64,000 bases of DNA, from positions 19,750,666 to 19,814,665 of the forward strand of contig CM038919.1 of NCBI GenBank assembly GCA_021904315.1, given 5' to 3'. Positions within the stretch are counted from its first letter, which is position 1. Each line of letters opens with the position of its first letter. The notes under the pieces are model-generated. The model ran no database searches and had not been told where the DNA came from. It worked only from the letters and a program-made list of their open reading frames with translations. Both the position numbers and the translations under genes were made by a program. Below are positions 37,181 to 48,304 of the stretch, one piece after another. The stretch is from Sphagnum magellanicum. Lineage: Eukaryota; Streptophyta; Sphagnopsida; Sphagnales; Sphagnaceae.

Positions 37181-37270
37181 TTTTTTTTACTTTTGTATCT
37201 GGTATATAACCAAATTTAGCTTAAATTTTGTTATGGATGATTGCCACTTTGGATACATCACAAAATTGTC
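37181..37270. repeat. Dispersed repeat, copy 2 of 3
   Basis: Same order of blocks as at 36205-36290: TTTTGTATCTGGTATATAAC, CCAAATTTAGCTTAAAT, ATGATTGCCACTTTGGATAC, ATCACAAAATTG. Confidence 0.65.
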
Positions 37271-38630
37271 CCAAGAAAAATAAATAAATAAATAAATAAA
37301 AACACGGAATTGGGGGTCATGGAGATTGCTACCAAGCCGTGGTTCAAGACTTTGTCAACTCGAAATTGAGGATGTCTATGGATGTCTGGACTTGGTCTGC
37401 AACATTACCAAAAACAAATAAAAAATTACAAAATCCGAGTGCACTAATTGATTCTCTTTTAATTGTTTTTTAATGAAAATTCCAAAAACCTCGATCCCCG
37501 CTGCCCAGTGGTTGATTTAAACAACCCGCCAAATTAGAGTTTAGTGAAAGAAACATTAAAGAAAAAAAAAAAAAAAGTAAAAAGGCAAGGCAAGGCAAGG
37601 AAAGGAAATGAAGAGACAAAAGAAAAATGAGAAATGGGAAGAAGCAAAAGACCCATCATGGTCCTGAGTTGAGTTAGTTACCAAGTTTCTAATAGACTTG
37701 CTGACCCAAATGGTAACCTGAGGTCATTTTTGATATTGGGAACACCCTTGGGGAACACATTGGAAACATGGGGAACACATTGGGAACATTTAAAAAAAAT
37801 AATTGTATGGGCCTTTTAGTCTTGGGTAGCTCTTAGAATGAGGGTATATACCCAGGTAGTTCTTAGGCAAGTGGGTATATACCCAGGTTGATAACCGCCT
37901 ATTATACCCCACTTGACCTCCAGTTCTTAAAATTTCAAAGAATTGGTTGTGTTATATACTACCATAGTACCTTGGACATTTCAACACATGTCCGTCGAAT
38001 AATTAATTAATTAATTAATTAATTTTGAAATTTTCATTTCAACAAATGGAATATTCCTAAATAAATATTCACTATTTTTCCTTCACAATATTTTTTTGAT
38101 TTGGAAGAAATCATTTTTGAAAATTTTCAACATTTTTGAAAATAATATAATTAGTGTCGAATTGGCCAAGGTACTAAGGTATCAGCCTTTACTACCTCTT
38201 TTATCTTTTCTCTTTAAGTACATTTTACAGGCAATTACTTGCTTTGGATGCATTTCTTCACAGGTTTCACACCTTTTTTTTCAAAGCAAAAAATTGGTCA
38301 AGTCACCCAAGATCAAACCATCCAAAGATGAATGCCCAAAGTTTGAAAAATTCAGGCAGCAAAAGGGCTTGAGAGCTTTAGCTTACTTTAGACTAAGAGG
38401 AAAGAGAGAGAGAGACCCACACACACACACACACACGAAAGGAAAACAAGTCAAAAGTTGGCTGATGTTTTCTTTTCCATCTCACTGAGAAATGATTAGA
38501 ATCATTAAAAATTACACAAGATGCAACCAAATGGAACAAGCTCAGACCATTCAAATGAGTGTTGTTGTTGTATGCAAAATGGCTGCAAAATCTGTACTTC
38601 TTACTCTACACATGACTTCAATGTTTGATG
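37271..38630. other. Intergenic DNA, no gene seen
   Basis: Contains (AATT)n at about 37998-38024 and a (CA)n run near 38417-38436. The open frame 38096-38488 ends in that simple repeat and has no recognisable motif. Confidence 0.45.
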
Positions 38631-38634
38631 TTTT

Positions 38635-38955
38635 GGCAAGTTATCTGTGAAAGTAATTACAAAGGTATAGTACCCAATCTCTCTCTCTCTCTCTCTCTCG
38701 CATGTAAAAACCCATTCTCTCTCTCTCTCTCTCTCTCTCACTTTGAAGTTTGCCTGCATGCCAACCAATTCCTACAGTACTTTACCTTCTCAACACCAAA
38801 GGCATTTAACCCAGAACTTGATGTCTTTTCTGCAAGTTTTATGTGAATGTCGATTACAAAGGAATAGTAGTAGTACCCAAGCTTTCTCTGTGTTTGCATT
38901 TATGCCTACCAATTCATACAGTACATTACATTCTCAACACCTAATGCATTTAACT
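38635..38955 (+). repeat. Diverged tandem duplication with (CT)n expansion
   Basis: Copy 1 (38637-38810) and copy 2 (38833-38953) share GTGAA..(T/G)..ATTACAAAGG, then ATAGTA..CCCAA(T/G)C, then ATGCC.ACCAATTC.TACAGTAC, then TTCTCAACACC and GCATTTAAC in the same order. Copy 1 is longer because two (CT)n tracts expanded inside it (38680-38699 and 38716-38739). The 102-codon frame crossing the region reflects the duplication and is unlikely to be a gene. Confidence 0.7.
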
Positions 38956-38999
38956 GGGTTGAATAGTAGTACCTTTGCTTCAGACTCAAAACACCATTC

Positions 39000-41150
39000 T
39001 CTCCCATTCATTGTTGTGTTTGGTACTTCTAGCTCCGACACCTACATGTGAAAGAGGGCTTTGAAGTGTTGAAAATGTAATTGGGTACATAACATGTTCC
39101 AAAATTTATCCTTGTCAATTTTCTATTGTGTACTAAAGGTTCCAAGTCAAGTGATTTTTTTCAAGGCAAAAGGAAAGTTTTATGAAGATTATTATCAACA
39201 CAACCTATAAGCTCTCCCTATCATACAACCTTGAGCATCAAGTCTTGGAAAAGGGACCAACTTTGGTGTTGAAAAATTCAAACTATAATTGTGTGAATAA
39301 TGTGGGTATGTTATAAGGCTGAACAATTTTTGGATTGCTAGTAGGAGATCTTTCATATTCAACCTTGATGCCTCAAATTTGCCACATCTCTGAAAAAAAT
39401 CAAGTTAAATGCCATTTTCCAAATCAATGTGTTTTAACTTCTACCATAGCTATTGTTGAACTTCAAGAAGCATAAGCTCCAAATTTTGACGGTGATTTGC
39501 ATCTTTTAGATGCACAAATATTCATCCAAACACCTAGTTTTCATGTACTAATTCATGTACCTTTAAATGGTGAAAAACTACAATAGTTATAATCCTAGCA
39601 TGGAAAATCTACAAAAGCAAGCCCAATTGTAGGTCAAAGACAAGATGATTTTGAGGAAAACTTTATTGCCATGTACAATAAAGAGGTCCATTTTCCCAAA
39701 ATAGAACACTATTCATGGGTGCCAAGCGACTAGGAAACTCAAAAGACATAAAGACCACCATCATCAGTGCAAAAACCAAAACAAAGACATATTTCAATGT
39801 TGTTCAGGTCCTGCCCCGCGGGGGACACTTAGTGTAAAGTTTGAGGTCTATGTGTGTTAAATGACCATTTTTAGGGGTATTAGATAATTGTCCAACATAT
39901 TTTTATATCATCTTATTATTATTTAAATTTTTAATACATACATATTAAAGTCACCCTATATTAATTATAATTCATTATTTCAGATTATTACATACTTTAT
40001 ATTATAATTAAATTGATTATTTGAATAAAATGTACCTTTTAAAAAAACTATTTAACTTATTTTATTATTTTATTTTAACAATGTCCCCTTCAGGGTTTAG
40101 GTAATTGTAAGTACACATATACTTGTTGTGTAAGGCTAGGAAAGTGTAAACTTACTTGTTATGTAAAAGAAGTTTGTTTACATTTCCATTTACTTTGCAC
40201 AAGGGAAGTGAAAAAAATTCAATTAAACCTTGGCTTTTTATTAAAAATTCAAAGGCTTTTAATATTTTTAGATAGAAGTTTTTATTAACAAACATTTTTT
40301 TTTCCCTTTAATCCAACTATATACAATACAAGCACACACATTTGGGCAATTGATCTAAAACAAGCTTTGGTGTTATTGCCATTGGGGATATCTTGGGTGC
40401 ACATTTTTCATTTGATAATGAATACATGTTGCCTTACTTTTCATTCTTAGCCTTGTTCATCATCATTTTTAGTTTAAACTTTATAAGAACTTGAGAACCT
40501 ATTTTGAAAACTTTGTATTAAGTAATTTACTTAGTTATGGTGCATCTCGAAGCTCCAAAAAACAGTGTTGGTAATGTGCCACTTTGATTGGCCCGTCATA
40601 AAAAAAATGATGAAATTTTGGGAATGTTCTATTCATTAGCACCTATGTTGACATTTTTTGCACAATTTTCTTTTCACAAATTTTTACACAAATCTACACA
40701 ATGAGGAAGTGTAAATCATTTCCACTTACTCGGTTTACATGATTGAAAATGCAACTACATGAATTTACATTTGCGCATCCAAGGTTAAACATTTGCACTT
40801 GAATGTGGATGCAAGGTTTTACACTTGCACAAAAGGTATGTCTAAAACCATATAAACACATAGCAATGGTATATTCATAGATCTTATGTTTGTATATCCA
40901 ACATATCATCACCTTGTAATTAAGTGTTTTTTCTTTTCAATTTTGTGAGGTAAGTGGTTTAGGCAACCTCCAACAACCTATTTGTTTAAATGGCTTTAGG
41001 ATCTTTTTCATCAAAATGTGGCACCTTTGGCACATTTGTTTGAAAAAATATATGTACCCTTCTCATCATGACTTTTTGAGGGTGATGTAATGAAAAATCT
41101 CACCCAAAAAAAATTGCAAATTGTAACCCAATTTAGGATTTAAAGAAAAC
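39000..41150. other. Intergenic DNA, no gene seen
   Basis: AT-rich DNA. Repeated TTACAC / GTGTAAA motifs occur around 40100-40200 and 40690-40830. No supported coding region. Confidence 0.5.
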
Positions 41151-41160
41151 ATCAATTATG

Positions 41161-41562
41161 GGTGCAGCCATGCTAATAGGAGCCAAAAGTAGTCATAACC
41201 ATTGCTTAATTTTGTGTTTTTTACATCAATTATTTTTTGAAAAATTTAACTTGAAAATAAGTTAAATTTTTTTCACATTGTCAAATCTAATATCTTATTC
41301 TACAATTGTTCAAAATATGAAATTATTTCATTAACATTTAGACCTTCAAAAGTAATATTATATCCATATAGCCATTGCTTTTAAGCAATAAAAGGACTTG
41401 AAAAACTTTGAAAATGACATATTTTTGACAAATTTTTAACACAAACCTTAACAAAATAGTTCGACAAAATTTTGAAAACTTTTTTCAAGAATATTTTAAA
41501 AATATTCCCCAAAAACAGTCATTTAAATGGGCGGCAATGGCTCCTATTAGCATGATTGCACC
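41161..41562. mobile_element. MITE with 24-bp terminal inverted repeats, ~402 bp
   Basis: The left end GGTGCAGCCATGCTAATAGG + AGCC (41161-41184) and the reverse complement of the right end (41539-41562, GGTGCAATCATGCTAATAGG + AGCC) match at 22 of 24 positions. The interior is AT-rich, non-coding, and includes small palindromes such as the attttaacttgaaaataagttaaat stem near 41247-41271. A target-site duplication could not be assigned with certainty, so the superfamily is open. Confidence 0.75.
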
Positions 41563-42990
41563 TTTATACTTTTATTCGGTGTTTAGTTTTTACTTTGGAA
41601 TTTGAAAATGCTAGGATAATTTTTGAAATAGGAAAATAAATGGATAAAGAGTATGTTTCAAAGTTGCTTGATGTAATTTCAAATTTTAAACCTTGGGGGA
41701 ACATTATAGGTATTAAAATTTTACATTATTTGCTTCAAACACAATATTTTTGGGGGGTATTTTGTGAAGCAACCTTTCTTTCTCACCGTATTTTATTATT
41801 ATTTAATGTGCTCATATTTAAGCCAAATTCAATTCTAATTTTCATTTGCATCAAATTTGAATAGCTTATATTTTTTTTAGTATTTTCTTTTTAATACTTA
41901 AAGTTGTGAAAAATGATGAAGGTGCAATTGAACATGGGAAAATTATTTGATACAAAACTAATATTTTCAACATACCATATGTATTTGTAATTAAGAGGTG
42001 ATAGAACAAATTACCCATATTTAAAGTGTAAGTTTTTTCAAAAGGATTCAACTATCAATGGTGTGGAAACATCTTTGACTTCACATTCCTCCACATTCAT
42101 TTAAGGTTCCACCACATTCAATTACTAGTTCATTTAATAGTATTAATTCATTTACTAACCTATTATTGAAGCTACTAACTAATAATACATAAAATCTTTA
42201 GCAAATATGTTATATTTTTTTTCACTAATGCATGGGATTCACGCATACCCTATATTAATTATATATTGGTTTTTAGAAAAAAAAAATCTTATTATATAAT
42301 AATAATTTTTTTCCCCAATAACCAATATTTTGTACCCTATATGTTTACTCATGTATTTTGTAAATTCAAAAAAAGTGTCCCCCTTAGGGTTTAAATAGGT
42401 GTACATGTCACATTAATGAAACAAGTGATATGAACATTAACATAAATGAATGTTAATTTCTAATAATTGAATAAAAAAACAACAAAAGGATGAAATCACA
42501 CACTTCAAACATTTCATTTCAAAACATTAAGTCCAATGTAAAATTCAAAATTCCTAAGATATACATAAAGTAAAATCATGATATCCAATATATATTTTGA
42601 TAGTATACTTACTTTGATCTCATGGTAATTCAACACCATATACCCTTACCTTGAGGGTCGGATGACAACCTTTTCATTACTTTGGTTTCATAATTTCAAT
42701 CCTAGATATGTTGTCTTTCCACTTTTTTTTTCATATGATATCTTTGGTTGTGGATCTAACCTTGTTCAATGCACAATTTTTTAAAGAAAAATTTCTTTGC
42801 CTATTTGCCTCCTGCTTGAAAAGCCAAATAATGTTCAATAGTTTAAATTTCAAGTCCTACAACTTTGTATGAACCCAAACCTTTTTTTTCCCCCTTAAAT
42901 AACTTTCTAAGCCTTTTTTTAATACATTATTATTTCTTTCTATCCTTTGCATTTATGTAGTTTCCCCAAAAAAATTAAAAGTTAAGAAAT
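41563..42990. other. Intergenic DNA, no gene seen
   Basis: AT-rich DNA with short F/I/L-rich open frames and an (AT)n run at 42994-43009 just beyond its end. Nothing is recognisable. Confidence 0.5.
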
Positions 42991-43009
42991 TATATATATA
43001 TATATATAG

Positions 43010-43870
43010 AGGAAGATGAAAGGAAAACCAAGCCATGTGCTTTTTACGTTGATTTTCATAACCTTTGCTTCATTTTACACACATTCAAAGAGAAGGAAGA
43101 ATGAAGGGAAAGAAGAATAAAAGAAAGAAAGTTCAAAAAGGGAAAAAACTTATCATTATGATTTTCATTATTTTTGCTTTTGTATTATTTTGATTTTTTC
43201 CATAGTTTTCAAAAACAAATGAAGAGGAAAACAAAAAAAAATTATGTATTCAATTTTAAAAATCAATGTCATCATTCCTCCTTTGAAGAAATATGAAAGG
43301 AAGTAATGTGTAATAAATTTTATTCATCTTTTTTCTTCTTTTTTTGTTGTATTTTTTGGTAGTATCGAAAAAGGGAAAAGGAAAAAGAAAAAGAAAAAGA
43401 CGTGTGCTTAGTGCAATTCATGTGACCTTTGATCCATTTTGCAATGAAGAAAGAAAATAAGATAACTAATAATTAATCAATTCTTTTTATTTATTTATGC
43501 AAGTTTTTTGGTAGTTTCCAAATTTAAGAAAAAAATAAAAATCAAACACATGACATATTGAGACATGTGCCTATGTTATAAATTACATGACACATTTTAT
43601 ACATATACTTACACATTTATGTAACCTTGTCCAAGGAAAGGAAAAAATTAAGGCAAAAGAAATAAAATGATTATTGTTCTTCATGTCTTTTTCTTTGGTA
43701 TGTCTTTTACATTTTTTTTGGCAGTGTGAAAAAGGAAAGAGAAAAGAAGAAACTGAAGACTTTTATGCAATGTTCTAGTTGATTTATGGAACCTTTGTTT
43801 TATCTTTAAAAAAAATTGAAAATGCAAAATATACAAAAAAAAGGAAAAAATAATGAAAAATCGAAAAAAG
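43010..43870. repeat. Highly diverged tandem repeat, unit ~155-210 bp, about four copies
   Basis: A landmark of the form tttttt(g)g(t/c)agt(t/a)t followed by an A/G-rich purine tract recurs near 43195, 43356, 43507 and 43718. Each is preceded by a TTTATT/TTTGC-rich segment and followed by sequence of the type tgtgc...cctttg.t.catttt. Spacing is irregular and identity low, so the boundaries are approximate. Confidence 0.4.
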
Positions 43871-43924
43871 CACAAAACATAAGGTAATTTTTGACAATGC
43901 AATAGAATATGGTTACTCTTATAC

Positions 43925-44102
43925 CAATAGGCCTTGTCTCATAACATGTGTGAGAGGTAAAATTTTTGTGGTTTCAACCATTTCAATGTAAAATATTTGT
44001 GACAAATACATGTCACATAAACATCACACATATTTTACATTGAAGTGGTTGAAACCAAATTAGTTTAACTCACACATGTCATGAGCCAATGCATGCCTAT
44101 TG
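43925..44102. mobile_element. Foldback MITE, ~178 bp
   Basis: Almost the whole element is one imperfect inverted repeat. The ends are CAATAGGC and GCCTATTG. Inward, CTCATAACATGTGTGAG pairs with CTCACACATGTCATGAG, and TGGTTTCAACCATTTCAATG + TAAAATAT pairs with ATATTTTA + CATTGAAGTGGTTGAAACCA, leaving a loop of about 25-30 bases. A single transcript would fold into a long hairpin. No clear target duplication was seen. Confidence 0.8.
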
Positions 44103-44576
44103 CCCAAAACAAAAACCACATTATGTTGTTGTAGTGTAAGCAAGTCAAAATGTATCAAATCCAAAACTTGATGGTTCAAAACTTTTTAAACCTTCAAAAA
44201 CTTGTGAAACCTTTGAACTATTAAAACATGAAAACCTAAAGCATGGAATCAATGTTTTGACAAAATTTTGCATTTTTTTGACATAAAAAGTATGATTTCA
44301 ACAAATGATATTAATTCTTCATCACCTTGTTCAATCCACAATAATCAACATACATTTGGAGAAAATTGGTTTCTTACTTGACAAAGTAATACCTGCATTA
44401 ACATGAGAATTGGAAAGTTTGAATGACTTTGAAATCTAGCAAATTTAGCTCATTTTCTTCCCAAAAAAAACATCTTTGTGGCTATTGTTGCAAACACCCC
44501 CCCACCCCCCCTTTTTGGTAAATGGAAAAAAATCACCATAAAATAAAATTGTAGTTCCAATAGGCATCCCAATTTT

Positions 44577-44660
44577 TTTTATTTTCATATATAATCCATA
44601 ACCAAATTTGGCTAAATATTCTTGTGAATGATTACCAATTTGGATACATCACAATTTTGA
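44577..44660. repeat. Dispersed repeat, copy 3 of 3
   Basis: Contains CATATATAATCCATAACC, CAAATTTGGCTAAAT, GAATGATTACCAATTTGG and ATACATCACAATTTTG in the same order as copies at 36205 and 37181. Confidence 0.65.
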
Positions 44661-47600
44661 AAAAAAACGCTCCATGACATTTAATTTAAAACTTGGCAAT
44701 TGAAACATTTGTCATATTGTCTAACTTGAAACATGTTCCTAAATCATTTGAAACCTTTAATTATTTTTAAATAAGGAAAAACTGAAAAAAATTACAACTC
44801 ATGAAACTTTTTAAAAGACAAAATATCCTAAACTTTTGACATTTTTCACAACTTTTGAAACTATCTTGAAAATAACAAACCTTAAACTTTTGGAACTTTT
44901 ATGAATTTTGAAACTTGAAACTTCAAATTATTTTAAAAACTTTTGAAAGGTTCTAAAACTCGAAATCAAAAGGAAAAATATTCTTCCATTCTTTCCAAAT
45001 AGGTTACTAAAGCAAATAAACAAGTAAGAAAACAAATCATTAAACACTTCATAAATTGAAAGGCTTTTGAAATTTTAATTAATTAATTAAATTAAATTGT
45101 TCATAATCTTGCAAGAATGTTAGCATGAATTCACCTTAGGACTTTTACCTTACATGTAAAAAAATTGGAGAAATTTTCTTAGTGTGGTTTTATGTTTGTT
45201 ATTTTAGGCAAAACCAATCCTATTATAATTATTACCTTTTACTTTTTCTATTACTATGTTTTCATATGTAAGAATACTTTTGACAACCATATTTTGTAGC
45301 AAATTTTATTGATGATCAAACAGTCCAAAATTTAATTAAGGAACAAACACCCATGTGAAAGGGGAAAGGGAGGGACAAAATGTGGGGACACATTAAAGGG
45401 GTTCAAGATAACAACGTTGGACCTAAAACCTTCACTAATCGGATGAAACATTTTTGACAAGGAGATGGGTGGGAAATCTAAAACACACCTAATTTAGAAG
45501 AGGTTTCCTTAACAACAATGACTTGTTTCAATGTGATAATGACAAAAACTCTTATAACCATTGGTTTGCTTATAAAAATGAATGCAAAACCAATAGAGGA
45601 AGGCCTTTAAGGCCTTTGGTTAACCATGCCACGTTAGCACATAAATGAAAAAAATCACCAACTTATTGGTATAAGCACACAAATACATTTATGGCAAAAG
45701 GGAGAAACACATCATTGAAGTGAGGATTATAATATAACCCATCCTTTGCATGGGCAATTGTTGGGACAACTCTTTGAAAAATGGCAACTCATGCGATTAA
45801 ATTTGCTCAAATGGGATCATTGATAATCACCCCATTTGGGGGGAACATGAATTCAACTTATTGATGCAAAGACTAGAAGGAAAGCATGAAGAAGACATGT
45901 GTTTGCTCTAAAACCCTAGATATTAAATGTAAACACAAGTTGTTGGATGGGGGAGGCCCAACCGAGTGTGTAGCACTAAAAAGAAGATGTTTGAAACCAT
46001 GCAAAATCATAGATGATGGAATGCGCAAATAGCCAAAATACTTGAGGTGGGTGTGACGAGGTTTTAAAAACATGTTAGAAATGATGCTAGAAAAGGATTG
46101 CTTATGCACACTTGTGTTGCTTATGGAAGAAGGTCATGTGCCAACCTTAGGTGGCCCTAGCCCAATGTTCTATTTGTTTTTTGTTGCTTGAGGTATGGTG
46201 GAAGTTGATTGAATGCCTTTAGGTTGTGGAAGGTACCAATCATGGTGCTAAAATATCTTGTGTAATTTCAAAAGACACATTTTTTTTCAAAAAATCTTTC
46301 CAAAGCCAAATGCAAGTTGTTGAAATTGGTGTTTTTCTTGTGAATAAAAGGTTTTGAAGGCATTTTGTGTCAATTTTCAAAGTTCTTCAAATTATAAAAT
46401 TCTCATCCAAGTTGAATTTATTTCATAATTAATTACATGTCCTTGTCATTGTCCATAATTTAACATAATCATCAATGTTAAAATATGTAATGGTATAACA
46501 TCCTTTATCAATAAGAATGGGCATGCCCTTAATTATTAAATAGTTGCACACTAAGTTGGACCAAAAGTGGCACGATAGGAGTTCATTTTTGTGTAGTTTT
46601 TAGTGTTATCAACACCTTCACATGAATAAATGTCTATCAAAAATTTTTTTTTTGCAAGAATTATCTCTTGCCTTCCATTCCAAATACATTATTGAATATT
46701 TTGAATGAATAAACTTCTATCAAAATTCAAAATTTTCACACTAAAAATGGTTTCACAAATTTTCACAATTTTGAGGTTCTAAAAAATATGTAAATGTAAC
46801 CTCCCATTTGCAATTATATCTCCAATAAAAAAATTTCATTTTCACTTTAGTCATACAACCTATGGTAGAGTACCATAAAATATTTAATTTAATATTTCAA
46901 GAGTTGTGAGTCTGTTTACAAACATGTATGGACTTTGACACATGATGAAACATAAGTTTAAAAGTCCCTAAAAAACTCAAAAATGGTCATTTGGCTTAGC
47001 TTTTTTTGGGTATTAGCTTCATGTAACAATATAGATTATAAATTTGAATCCTTTTTTATACATTTTTTGATTAATTGGATTTAGGAGACATTGCAATAGC
47101 TAGAGGTGTAAGATTTCTATCTCATGACATCTAAAATTGGACAATCTAGTTTGCAATCGCCCTATTTTGCAAAGTGTGCTAACAAGCTTTGCCTTAATGG
47201 GCTCACCTCCCTCCCAACTTACCTTGTAGAGTAATCAAAGGCTTGCCTTTTCTTTAATAAATACAAACTCTATTGAAAATTGTAGTGTAGATTGGGAGAC
47301 CTCCCCAACCACAATTTCCCATTCTTGGATATCTTCCATAATTTGCTTGGGAGATTACATGTAAAAAACCTTAGGGTGGAAGAGATTTGTTGTAAAGTGA
47401 TACTCAACATTCATTTGAATCCATTTGGGCCATCCTTATATGTCTAAAGCCCCTTTTATACAAGCTAGAAGTTGGCCAAAGCTTCAAAATTGCCCTCCTA
47501 AGAAGGCATCCTACCTTACACTACAAAAATATGGTCTTCCTCCTAGCCTCAATAGCACCTTACAACCTTCTAGACCTGTCCTTCCCCTATACAAAAATCT

Positions 47601-47830
47601 GAGAGGCAAGGGCCTATTTAGGCATCATAAAAAAGCTCCTTACAAAGGGCCCTAGGGACGGACCCTAGGTAATAAAGAATGCCTATGTCCTAATCCTACT
47701 AGTGCCTTAACCCCTTCCCATTGGATCAAGCATCTAGTAGGAGGGGCTTCTTATCCAGCAAATAGTACCTTAAAATGGGGCATTTAAAGTATTTTTAGGG
47801 TCACTATGGAGTGTCCTTCCTCTCTGAGGC
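44661..47830. other. Intergenic DNA, no gene seen
   Basis: AT-rich to about 47.1 kb, then more balanced. Open frames at 45873-46109 (-) and 47425-47655 (+) have no recognisable motif or conservation signal. Decayed transposon sequence is likely around 45.3-46.2 kb but I could not assign it. Confidence 0.45.
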
Positions 47831-47834
47831 CACA

Positions 47835-48304
47835 TTAACAATATATACAGTTCCGCCCTTCTGGATGTTTCATCCAGATAGGGTCTCTCATCCAGATACT
47901 TCTCTCATCCAGAAAGAGACCATGCTGGAGTTCATAATCGGATTCCCCCTTCTTACCTGAAGCGATCACCATCTCCGTGTGTCCAGTGTCTGAGGAGAAG
48001 AGCAAGCTCCGAGGAGATTGCTTTTCCTATTGCTCAGCATTTTTTTGGTTTTGTGGAGCTCCGAGGAGATTGTTTTGCTGTGGGTGAGCATTTTTTTTTG
48101 CTACTAAGTTTTTGCAGAAATTCCAAAAAAATTCGAGCTCCAAATGAGTCCCTAACCTTCTTTTTCACAAGGACCTAGAGTGCATCCATAGCTAGCTGCT
48201 GGGGGAAGGCAGAAAGGAAGGAGAGAAAGGGAAGGGAAGGGAAGGGAAGGGAAGGACATCTAGCTAGCATACAGGATAATAAGAGACAGCAACCAGCAGT
48301 AGCT
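47835..48304 (+). promoter_or_regulatory. Probable promoter and leader of the chloroplast-protein gene
   Basis: AACAATATATACAG at 47837-47850 is a good TATA-box candidate, about 460 bases upstream of the start codon. It is followed by three direct repeats of TCATCCAGA (47870, about 47888 and 47905), the first of which forms a small hairpin with TCTGGATG. Further down, GAGCTCCGAGGAGATTG-type sequence occurs twice about 50 bases apart (around 48006 and 48057) and a (GGGAA)n tract lies near 48229-48255. Which of these are regulatory is inference. Confidence 0.4.
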
